Source: Candidatus Avelusimicrobium facis (GTDB taxonomy: Bacteria > Elusimicrobiota > Elusimicrobia > Elusimicrobiales > Elusimicrobiaceae). Taken from it: a stretch of 62,615 nucleotides of DNA. The DNA is taken from the NCBI GenBank assembly GCA_900762815.1, contig CAAFHX010000083.1, forward strand, positions 1 through 62,615, read 5' to 3'. The position numbers and the translations under genes were made by a program. Below the pieces are notes generated by a model. The model was not told the DNA's origin. It did no database searches and was given only the letters and a program-made list of their open reading frames with translations. How positions within the stretch are numbered: position 1 is the first letter of the stretch; every line of letters starts with the position of its first letter. Of the stretch, positions 6,712 to 13,916 are shown one piece after another.

Positions 6712-9234
6712 CTACAGCACTTCTACGGGAGCAAAAGCCAGCATAAAGGTCCGCACCACGCCATTGGCAAATTGCACGGTAATTTTGCAGCTCTCTTCCG
6801 AGCCGGCCACGGCGGTAATCGTCCCCACGCCAAACGCCCCGTGTTTGACCTGCCCGCCCACAGCCACTTTTTTGCCGCCGGAGGCGGTGGTAGAAGTACC
6901 CTTTTCCTGCTTGGGGGCCGTCCCGCCGGCAGAGGGTTGCCCGGGGAAATGTCGCCGGCTGTCCGACGGAGAAAATCCGCGCCCGGAGCCGCCGGAATAA
7001 GAGGAATTGCCTCCGTACAAGGCCCCCAACCCGGCAGAGCCTTTGTACGAAGCGGAGGTATAATCCAAATCGCCGTCTTCCACCTCATAGCCGTGTTCGT
7101 CATACTTCTTTTGAAACCGGCTGCGGCTGACAAAACCCTCAAACCCGTTATAACTGTTGGCGCTGCGCCCGGTGGAACCGTGATAGCCCCCCCGGTGTGA
7201 GGAACCGCCGTAAAATCCGCCCCCTTGCCCGTACAAACCATATTTGGTTTTATACCGGTCATAGCGCGGCGCGGCGTTTTCCAATTGCTCGCGGTATTGC
7301 TCGTCAAGCAACCCGGACTCAAACAAAAAGCGGGAAGGATTATTTTCATGTATTTCGCCGTATTTGCGGCGGCGCAAAGCGTAGGTCATAAACAGCTTTT
7401 CGCGGGCACGCGTCATGGCCACATAACACAAGCGGCGTTCTTCTTCCAACTCGTCCTCGTCGGAGCATTTAATGGGAAAGAGCTCCTCTTCCAGCCCGGT
7501 TACAAATACGGCGTCAAACTCCAGTCCCTTGGCCAGGTGCACCGTCATCAGGGTAACCGCGCCCCCCTCGCCCGCCTGGGAATTGTCCGTCCCCGTCAGC
7601 AGCGATACTTCCTGCAAAAAGCCCGACAGGGTGGCTTCCTCGCGGCGGTCCTCGTATTCTTTGACGGCGTTAATCAATTCGTCCAAGTTCTGCAAGCGGC
7701 TTTCGGCCTCGGGGTCTTTGCCCTCGTCCAAATCTTTTTGCACCGCCGCGGCGTAGCCGGAAGTTTTTAAAATCTTGTCCATCACCGCCGTGGGCGACGA
7801 AACAAACATATCCGCGCGCCACCCCTCCACCATGCGCACAAATTCCCCCGCCGCCCGGCGGGCCATGGGGGTCAAGTCCGGCACCAATTGCGCCGCCTTT
7901 AACGCCCCGTACAAAGAAATCCCTTGTTGGCGGGCGTACGCGGCAAAGCGTTCCTGCGCGGTCTTGCCCAAGCCCCGCGTGGGGGTATTGACCACGCGCA
8001 GCAGGCTGATGTCGTCATTGGGGTTAATCAGCAAGCGGGCATAGCAAAGCAAATCCTTAATTTCCTTGCGGTTATAAAAGCTGACCGTCCCCACCAAGCG
8101 GTAGGGAATTTGGTACCGGCGGAAGGTTTCTTCAAAATTACGGCTCTGGGCATTGGTGCGGTAAAACACGGCTATGTCATTTAAGCTATAGCCGTCTTGG
8201 TCCACCAAAGACTTGATGTTCTGCGCCACCCACGTGGCCTCTTGCCCTTCGGTAGGCATTTCGCGCACTTCAATATCATCGCCGTGTTGCTTTTCGGTAA
8301 AGAGGTTTTTTTCCTTGCGCTGGGTGTTTTTGGTAATCAGTCTATTGGACGCCTGCAAAATCACTTGGGTGGAGCGGTAGTTTTGCTCCAGCGTGATGAT
8401 TTTAGCGTCTTTAAAATCTTTTTCAAATTCCAAAATGTTGCGGATATTGGCACCGCGCCAAGAGTAAATACTCTGGTCCGGGTCCCCCACCACGCACAGC
8501 TTGCGGTGTTTCTCAGCCAGCAGGCGCGTAATTAAATATTGGGTATGGTTGGTGTCCTGGTACTCGTCCACCAGCACATATTGGAAAAACTGCTGATAGT
8601 ATTCCCGCACATCCTCGTGCTCGCGCAGCAATTGCAAAGTTTTGACCAGCAAATCGCCAAAATCCAGCGCGCCGGCCTCCTTGAGTTTGAGCTCGTAGCG
8701 GCGGTAAATCTCCGCCGCCCGGATGCGGAAATCCAATCCGCTGGCCGTGGCAGAAGCCATAAAGGCTTCGGGGGATTGGCCGTCATCCTTGGCGCGGGAA
8801 ATTTGGCTGACCAGTTGGGCGGCCTCTTTTTTGGCGTCTTTGGCGCCCAGCTGTTCCAACAACAGGCTGACCAGCTTCTTTTGTTCGCTGTCGTCGTAGA
8901 TGGCAAAGTCGCGCGTCAGCCCCAGCTTTTCGGCATTTTGCCGCAACAGCCGCACCCCAAAAGAGTGAAAGGTGTGAATCCACACATTGCGGCTTTGGCC
9001 CGGGGCCAGGGCCTCTACACGCTCGCGCATTTCCTGGGCGGCCTTGTTGGTAAAGGTAACGGCCAAAATGCGGTAGGGACTATAGCCGTCGGCAATGAGC
9101 TTGGCGATTTTGGTCGTCAGCGTTTTGGTCTTGCCCGTACCGGCACCGGCCACAATCAAACAAGGGCCGGCCTCGTAATTGACGGCCTCCAGCTGGCGGG
9201 GATTTAAAGAGTCTAGGGCTTCTTGCAAATTCAT
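6712..9234 (-). CDS. pcrA: UvrD/PcrA-family DNA helicase
   Basis: Superfamily 1A 3'-5' helicase of 840 residues used in repair and conflict resolution. Walker A AGAGTGKT at 29-36, Walker B VLVDEYQDTN, GDPDQSIYSWRGA (motif III) and TVHLAKGLEFDAVFVTGLEE (motif V) are all present. After the core there is an unusually long Gly/Ser/Tyr-rich linker (roughly residues 665-785), then a small Tudor-like C-terminal domain (VKHGAFGVGTI), the part that binds RNA polymerase in PcrA. The N-terminal ATG is MNLQEALDSLNPRQ, as expected. Confidence 0.93.
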   Translation of the reverse strand: MNLQEALDSLNPRQLEAVNYEAGPCLIVAGAGTGKTKTLTTKIAKLIADGYSPYRILAVTFTNKAAQEMRERVEALAPGQSRNVWIHTFHSFGVRLLRQNAEKLGLTRDFAIYDDSEQKKLVSLLLEQLGAKDAKKEAAQLVSQISRAKDDGQSPEAFMASATASGLDFRIRAAEIYRRYELKLKEAGALDFGDLLVKTLQLLREHEDVREYYQQFFQYVLVDEYQDTNHTQYLITRLLAEKHRKLCVVGDPDQSIYSWRGANIRNILEFEKDFKDAKIITLEQNYRSTQVILQASNRLITKNTQRKEKNLFTEKQHGDDIEVREMPTEGQEATWVAQNIKSLVDQDGYSLNDIAVFYRTNAQSRNFEETFRRYQIPYRLVGTVSFYNRKEIKDLLCYARLLINPNDDISLLRVVNTPTRGLGKTAQERFAAYARQQGISLYGALKAAQLVPDLTPMARRAAGEFVRMVEGWRADMFVSSPTAVMDKILKTSGYAAAVQKDLDEGKDPEAESRLQNLDELINAVKEYEDRREEATLSGFLQEVSLLTGTDNSQAGEGGAVTLMTVHLAKGLEFDAVFVTGLEEELFPIKCSDEDELEEERRLCYVAMTRAREKLFMTYALRRRKYGEIHENNPSRFLFESGLLDEQYREQLENAAPRYDRYKTKYGLYGQGGGFYGGSSHRGGYHGSTGRSANSYNGFEGFVSRSRFQKKYDEHGYEVEDGDLDYTSASYKGSAGLGALYGGNSSYSGGSGRGFSPSDSRRHFPGQPSAGGTAPKQEKGTSTTASGGKKVAVGGQVKHGAFGVGTITAVAGSEESCKITVQFANGVVRTFMLAFAPVEVL

Positions 9235-9258
9235 GGGGGTTCCTACGTGGCGCGCCGG

Positions 9259-10476
9259 CTATTTCAACCGCAGCTGCACCAAGGTTTCAATATGTTCGCT
9301 GTGCGGAAAAAAGTCAAACGCTTCCACGGCGGTGAGCTTGTAAGTTTGCGTAAGTACTTTTAAATCCGCCGCCAGTGTGATGGGGTTGCAGGAAATATAC
9401 AAAATATTTTCCACGCCCGATTCGGCCACCGCCTTGGCGGCCTTGGGATGCATGCCGCTGCGCGGCGGGTCCAAAATAATCAGCGCGTCCCGCTTATCAA
9501 TGGGGTGTTGTTTTACAAAATCTTCCACCTTGGCGCAAAAGAACTGCACATGGGATACCCCGTTGATTTTGGCATTTTCAATGCCGTTGTAAATGGCCGG
9601 GGCTACGCTTTCCACGCACAAACTCTTTTGGCACAAATCCGCACACGAAAGCGAAAAACTGCCCGCGCCGCCGTACAAATCATAAATGACCTTGGGAGCC
9701 ATTTGCTTGACCAAAGCCCGCACGCGCGAATACATTTTTTGTGCGGTCTGCGTATTGGTTTGAAAAAAGGACTGCGGGGAAAGCTTAAAAGTAACCTCGC
9801 GCTCTTTTTGGCCGTCCGGGGCAGAAAGGATAATTTTTTCCGTAATAAAATCTTGCCCTTTGAGCACGCGCAAACTCTCCGGCGCGGCGGTGTCGGCCAG
9901 CCCCGTATTGACGGCCAGCAGGATATTGGCCTGCGGCCATACGCTTTGCACCGCGTCTACAAAAGACGCTTCCGGCACGTCATCGGTAACAAAGAGCACC
10001 ACCAAGGCTTGGCCTGTATTTTTGCCCACGCGCAACATCAAATGGCGCAGCACGCCCGTATGGCGGCGGTGGTCATAATAGGCCAAATTTTCTTTCTTCG
10101 CCCAGGCCCGCACCGCCTGCAAAAGCGGGATGAGGTGCTCATCAAACAAGCAACATTCCTCTATATCCACGGCGCGGTCCCAGCGGCCCTTGAGCTTAAA
10201 GCCCAAGGTCTGCTCAAACTCCAGCGGCTGGGTTTTATCACGCTTGGCTTTTTTGTCAAATGGCTCTTTCCAAATAGGCTGGTGGCAAAAACCCAGCTCC
10301 ACTTTGTTGCGGAAATATTGCGGGGTATCGGTACGCGTCAGCGGGAGGGGGCCGCTCCAAAAATCCTTTAAAATTTCCTGCAAGCGGGCCTGCTTTTTGC
10401 CGAGTTGCTCTTCATAGGGCAAATGGAGCAGCGCGCAACCGCCGCACACATTAAAATGTTTGCAAATATTAGGCAT
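9259..10476 (-). CDS. rlmD: 23S rRNA (uracil-5-)-methyltransferase, RumA/RlmD type
   Basis: 405-residue SAM-dependent RNA m5U methyltransferase. It has the N-terminal iron-sulfur motif (C5, C11, C14 and a later CC pair), SAM site DLYGGAGSFSLSCA, the ILDPPRSG loop and the catalytic-cysteine motif ISCNPITLAADL. It lacks an N-terminal TRAM domain, so it is shorter than E. coli RumA. Whether it modifies U1939, U747 or tRNA U54 cannot be decided here. It overlaps the 3' end of ychF by eight bases. Confidence 0.87.
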   Translation of the reverse strand: MPNICKHFNVCGGCALLHLPYEEQLGKKQARLQEILKDFWSGPLPLTRTDTPQYFRNKVELGFCHQPIWKEPFDKKAKRDKTQPLEFEQTLGFKLKGRWDRAVDIEECCLFDEHLIPLLQAVRAWAKKENLAYYDHRRHTGVLRHLMLRVGKNTGQALVVLFVTDDVPEASFVDAVQSVWPQANILLAVNTGLADTAAPESLRVLKGQDFITEKIILSAPDGQKEREVTFKLSPQSFFQTNTQTAQKMYSRVRALVKQMAPKVIYDLYGGAGSFSLSCADLCQKSLCVESVAPAIYNGIENAKINGVSHVQFFCAKVEDFVKQHPIDKRDALIILDPPRSGMHPKAAKAVAESGVENILYISCNPITLAADLKVLTQTYKLTAVEAFDFFPHSEHIETLVQLRLK

Positions 10477-11542
10477 TGATTTTAAACAGGCAAATGTCGC
10501 CGTCCTTTACAATATAGTCCTTGCCTTCGGAGCGGATGAGGCCGTGCTCGCGCAAGGTTTTTTCGTCGCCGTATTTTATTAAATCCTCATACGTATACAC
10601 ATCGGCGCGGATAAAACCTTTCTCAAAGTCGCTGTGGATTTTGCCCGCCGCCTGCGGCGCCGTGCACCCCACCGGGATCAGCCAGCTGCGCACCTCCACC
10701 TCCGGCCCGGCCGTGAAATAGGTGCACAAATTCAGCAACTTCATGCCCTCGCGCACCACCTTTTCCAACCCGGTATAATCGCTGCCGGTTTCGGCTAAAA
10801 AAGCCTTTTTTTCCTCTTCGGAAAATTCGGCAATATCGGCTTCAAATTTAACGCATAATTCCACAAACCCGGCCCCGGTTTCTTTGGCATAGGCAGCCAC
10901 CTTTTCGGCATTGGCGGCGTTGCGCTTTTCGGAATTATTGCCCACGTACAGCACAGGCTTGGCCGTTAAAAATTGGTATTCCTTTAACACGTCCGGCTCC
11001 AAATGCAAAGAGGATACCGGCTGGCCGTTTTCCAGCGCGGCCTTGATTTGTTTCATATTTTCAAAGGCGGCCACAGCCTCTTTTTTGCCGCTTTTGGCAT
11101 TGGAGCCCAAGCGGTCGCAAATTTTGTTGGCACTTTCCAAATCGGCCAGCATCAGCTCGGTATTGATGACCTCAATGTCGCGCAAGGGGTCTACGGAGTT
11201 CATCACGTGGGTAACGTTCTCGTCCTCAAACAGGCGCACCACATGAATAATGGCGTCCACCTCGCGGATATTGGCCAAAAACTTATTGCCCAGCCCTTCG
11301 CCTTGGCTGGCGCCTTTGACGATGCCGGCGATGTCTACAAATTTAATAAACGCAGCGGTTTTCTTAGGCGGTTTAAACATTTCAAACAACTTGTCCAACC
11401 GCTTGTCCGGGATAGGCACAATGCCCACATTGGGCTCAATGGTGCAAAAGGGATAATTGCTGGCTTCCGCTCCGGCGCAGGTTAAGGCATTAAAAAGGGT
11501 GGATTTGCCCACATTGGGCAGGCCGACGATACCGATTTCCAT
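10469..11542 (-). CDS. ychF: YchF/Ola1 ribosome-associated ATPase
   Basis: 357 residues, full length. P-loop GLPNVGKST near residue 6, switch region [17 protein letters not shown], NxxE in place of the GTPase NKxD (so ATP rather than GTP), a central coiled helical hairpin, and the C-terminal TGS domain (from about [11 protein letters not shown]). It binds ribosomes and takes part in translation and redox stress response. Upstream gene of a two-gene operon with the methyltransferase. Confidence 0.95.
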   Translation of the reverse strand: MEIGIVGLPNVGKSTLFNALTCAGAEASNYPFCTIEPNVGIVPIPDKRLDKLFEMFKPPKKTAAFIKFVDIAGIVKGASQGEGLGNKFLANIREVDAIIHVVRLFEDENVTHVMNSVDPLRDIEVINTELMLADLESANKICDRLGSNAKSGKKEAVAAFENMKQIKAALENGQPVSSLHLEPDVLKEYQFLTAKPVLYVGNNSEKRNAANAEKVAAYAKETGAGFVELCVKFEADIAEFSEEEKKAFLAETGSDYTGLEKVVREGMKLLNLCTYFTAGPEVEVRSWLIPVGCTAPQAAGKIHSDFEKGFIRADVYTYEDLIKYGDEKTLREHGLIRSEGKDYIVKDGDICLFKINA

Positions 11543-11608
11543 GGAAAAGCTCCTTCAAACGGGGAATATACAGGTGCTGCAACAAATATATTTTAGCATT
11601 TTAGACCA

Positions 11609-11637
11609 TAAAAAACCCCGCCCGGGGCGGGGTCTTA
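11609..11637 (-). terminator. Terminator downstream of the pilin at 11646
   Basis: On the minus strand GACCCCGCC/GCGGGG hairpin followed by TTTTTTATGG, just past the pilin stop codon. Confidence 0.8.
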
Positions 11638-11645
11638 AAAGAGCC

Positions 11646-12218
11646 TCAGTTTACAACGCACTTATTGTCTACTTCTCGCCCGCCCACGGCGGCGCAAGAA
11701 GCTTGGACATAATCACGGGTGGATAATTTCGGGCCGCACATGGAGCACACCTTTTGCCCGTCTTCCATCCAGCAGTTGGGATGGGCCAGGCACTCTTTGT
11801 CCCACACCGTCGTCTGCAAATAAACATCCGAAATCCCTTGGGAATCCACCTCACAAAAAAAGCTCAGGCTCATATTCTCATCCAAGGAACGGGCCTCGGC
11901 AACAATTTTGCAAAGCGTGCGTTCTTCGTTGCATATATAAACGGCGGAGGCGTTATCGCTCCCCACGTCTTTGTCCAGCCACTCCTCTAATTCCCCGGTT
12001 TTTTTATTTAAAAAGCCCGCCCGGTCTTCCGACGATGCCAAAAAATACGAATACAGCTGCTGGGCCGTTTTGTGCACGGCCGCCAAGGCAGCGGCATTTT
12101 GGGCGCGCAGCTTGGCCTTGCGGTATTGTGGCAGCGCCATGGCCACCAAGATGCCCAACACCAACACCACCATGAGAATTTCTAAGAGCGTAAAGCCTTT
12201 TTGATGAGGTATTTTCAT
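11646..12218 (-). CDS. Orphan type IV pilin-like protein
   Basis: Prepilin with leader MKIPHQKG, cleavage before F, then FTLLEILMVVLVLGIL with the +5 glutamate intact. The start at 12218 is chosen because it gives this normal short leader; upstream codons would add 22 unlikely residues. The 190-residue product has an Ala/Arg-rich helix and a Cys-rich C-terminal domain (WxxDVGSDN, CNEERTLCK, CWMEDGQKVCSMCG). The prepilin peptidase, PilB and PilC are not nearby. It is one of several singletons in this window. Whether it builds pili or is a minor pilin or pseudopilin is unknown. Confidence 0.85.
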   Translation of the reverse strand: MKIPHQKGFTLLEILMVVLVLGILVAMALPQYRKAKLRAQNAAALAAVHKTAQQLYSYFLASSEDRAGFLNKKTGELEEWLDKDVGSDNASAVYICNEERTLCKIVAEARSLDENMSLSFFCEVDSQGISDVYLQTTVWDKECLAHPNCWMEDGQKVCSMCGPKLSTRDYVQASCAAVGGREVDNKCVVN

Positions 12219-12310
12219 ATTCTCATTGTAACAAAATTCCGCTGGCATTCCACGGGAAAAATGCAAAAATTTTCTATCCGCCAAAGAATTTGCTAAAATA
12301 TATGGGTAAA

Positions 12311-12384
12311 GTCCCGTTCGTCTAGCGGTCCAGGACGCCGCCCTCTCAAGGCGGAGATCACGAGTTCAAATCTCGTACGGGACG
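12311..12384 (+). tRNA. tRNA-Glu (anticodon CUC)
   Basis: Cloverleaf folds cleanly: acceptor 12311-12317 with 12377-12383 and G discriminator, anticodon stem CCGCC/GGCGG with loop CTCTCAA giving anticodon CTC, and T arm ACGAG-TTCAAAT-CTCGT. CCA is not encoded. TGCTAAAAT about 12 bases upstream could be an extended -10. Confidence 0.95.
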
Positions 12385-12471
12385 GATTTTGATACCCAGC
12401 CCGGCGGCTGGGTTTTTATTTTCCCGTACGAGATTTGAAGACATAAAACAAGCCTGCCACTTTGAAAACGA
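12375..12471 (+). repeat. tRNA-Glu 3'-flank direct repeat, copy 1
   Basis: 97 bases beginning in the last ten bases of the tRNA and carrying its terminator (ACCCAGCC/GGCTGGGT then TTTTTATTTT, 12394-12422). It ends in a segment (12423-12438) that is the exact reverse complement of the tRNA T-loop/acceptor 3' strand (12366-12381). Repeated with about six mismatches at 12656-12752. Confidence 0.85.
12394..12422 (+). terminator. tRNA-Glu terminator
   Basis: ACCCAGCC/GGCTGGGT stem with TTTTTATTTT, ten bases after the tRNA. An identical copy lies at 12675-12703 within the repeat. Confidence 0.85.
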
Positions 12472-12655
12472 CTTCCTTCGGCCCGTTGTCGTTGGACGAC
12501 CGGGGCCGGAGCCGTACCGAAGCGTTTGTTTGAGCCCGCGCCTTTGGGGCGAGTTAACGCGCAGGCCGGGCCCGCCGGGAAACGGGGCCGCGGAAGTCTA
12601 GCTTTTTGGTTCCTTTTTTGCAATGAAAAAAGGAACATCCCCCCGATAAGGGGGA
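12472..12655. other. Structured GC-rich spacer between the two tRNA-flank repeats
   Basis: No convincing gene. It holds stem-loops: GTCGT-TGG-ACGAC inside a CGGCCCG/CGGGGCCG pair (about 12479-12512), a GC-rich stretch up to 12597, and a perfect GTTCCTTTTTT/AAAAAAGGAAC hairpin (about 12609-12636). It could be the worn remnant of inserted DNA or a structured RNA. Confidence 0.4.
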
Positions 12656-12752
12656 GTACGGGACGGATTTTGATACCCAGCCCGGCGGCTGGGTTTTTAT
12701 TTTCCCGTACGAGATTTGAGAACATGAAATAAGCCTGCCGCTTTGAAAACGA
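12656..12752 (+). repeat. tRNA-Glu 3'-flank direct repeat, copy 2
   Basis: Second copy of 12375-12471, offset 281 bases. It keeps only the last bases of the tRNA acceptor (GTACGGGAC), so no second tRNA is formed, but carries the same terminator and the same antisense tRNA-3' segment. Confidence 0.85.
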
Positions 12753-12795
12753 AGGCCCCTTTTAATTAAAATTATGCTGCGTCGGCCCCGCTAAA

Positions 12796-12814
12796 TTTCA
12801 TAAAATATATGAAA
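12796..12814 (+). promoter_or_regulatory. Operator-like palindrome upstream of the DUF1646 gene
   Basis: TTTCATA-AAATA-TATGAAA, a perfect 7-bp inverted repeat containing a possible -10 (TAAAAT), 18 bases before the likely start codon. A repressor site is plausible but unproven. Confidence 0.4.
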
Positions 12815-12832
12815 GTTATTTTGGGAGGAGTT

Positions 12833-13888
12833 ATGGAGTTGCCTTTGTACCAAACCGTATTGCTCAGTGCGCTCATTCTGCTGGTGCTGGTGCTGCCGCT
12901 GTCGGTGCATAAAGTGGAGGAAAATTTAGAAGCCTTCTTATTTGTCTGTGGTGCTTTTGCCGTAACGGTTACCCGGCTGTGGAGCTGGCACTTGGTACAA
13001 ACGGCGCTGGTTGACCCGATTGAAATTACCCTGGCCGTGTTTGTGGCGGGGCTGCTATTTAAAAAATTTCACAAGGCCTTACAAAGTCTGACGCAAAAAG
13101 CCGCCCGTAAAATCGGCTTGCGCAGCGTCATGGCGGGCACGGTCTTGCTGCTGGGGATGACCTCCAGCGTCATCACGGCCATTATCGCCGCGTTGATTTT
13201 GGCCGAGGTTGTCGTCCTGCTGCCGCTTAAGCGCAAGGGACGTGTCAAGCTGGTGGTGTACAGCTGTTTCTCCATCGGGCTGGGCGCCGTGTTGACCTCT
13301 ATCGGCGAGCCGTTGGGCACCATTGTGCTCTCTAAACTCAAAGGCGCGCCGCACTTTGCCGATTTTTGGTTCCTGCTGGAACACTTGGGATGGTATGTAC
13401 TAATCTTTAATATTTTGTTGGCGTTTTTGGCCAGCCGGATCAAGGATATAGAAAAAGAGGCCGTCCCGGAAGAAAAACAGGAAAATGCCGACGAACACAG
13501 CCTGAAAAGCATTACCTTGCGCGCGGGCAAAGTATACTTGTTTGTGATGGCCTTGGTATTGCTGGGTGACGGGCTCAAACCGCTGGCGGAACAAACCATT
13601 TCGCGCCTGTCGGCCAATGCGCTCTACTACATCAACATGCTTTCCGCCATTTTGGACAATGCCACCTTGGCCGCTATTGAAATCACCCCGGAAATTTCCA
13701 CCCGTGATTTGACCTTCCTGCTGATGAGTTTGATTGTCTCGGGCGGGATGCTCATCCCGGGCAATATTCCCAACATTATTTGCGCCTCCAAGCTGAAAAT
13801 CACCAGCAAGGAGTGGGCCCTTATCGGCGTGCCGTGCGGGGCGGTTTTGTTGGTGGTGGTGTTTGCGATGCTGCACATAGTGCTGTAA
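12833..13888 (+). CDS. DUF1646 family membrane transporter
   Basis: Multi-spanning inner-membrane protein (about ten hydrophobic segments) resembling the DUF1646 family, proposed cation transporters related to the ion-transporter superfamily. The conserved GGMLIPGNIPNIICASKLKI near the C-terminus and TSIGEPLGT in the middle support this. The ATG at 12833 is preferred over 12809 because GGGAGGAG lies two bases upstream of it, giving 351 residues. It is 28 bases upstream of the glycogen phosphorylase and probably co-transcribed. Substrate unknown. Confidence 0.75.
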   Translation: MELPLYQTVLLSALILLVLVLPLSVHKVEENLEAFLFVCGAFAVTVTRLWSWHLVQTALVDPIEITLAVFVAGLLFKKFHKALQSLTQKAARKIGLRSVMAGTVLLLGMTSSVITAIIAALILAEVVVLLPLKRKGRVKLVVYSCFSIGLGAVLTSIGEPLGTIVLSKLKGAPHFADFWFLLEHLGWYVLIFNILLAFLASRIKDIEKEAVPEEKQENADEHSLKSITLRAGKVYLFVMALVLLGDGLKPLAEQTISRLSANALYYINMLSAILDNATLAAIEITPEISTRDLTFLLMSLIVSGGMLIPGNIPNIICASKLKITSKEWALIGVPCGAVLLVVVFAMLHIVL

Positions 13889-13916
13889 AAAATTTAAAAT
13901 TCATTGAGGAGAACCT

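Noticed and set aside
12472..12655. Known structural RNA (SRP, 6S, tmRNA, RNase P)
   Set aside because: None of the conserved core motifs of these RNAs is recognisable.
12366..12725. 119-residue minus-strand open frame across the tRNA-flank repeats
   Set aside because: It begins and ends inside repeat copies and runs antisense to tRNA-Glu; a by-product of duplicated non-coding DNA.
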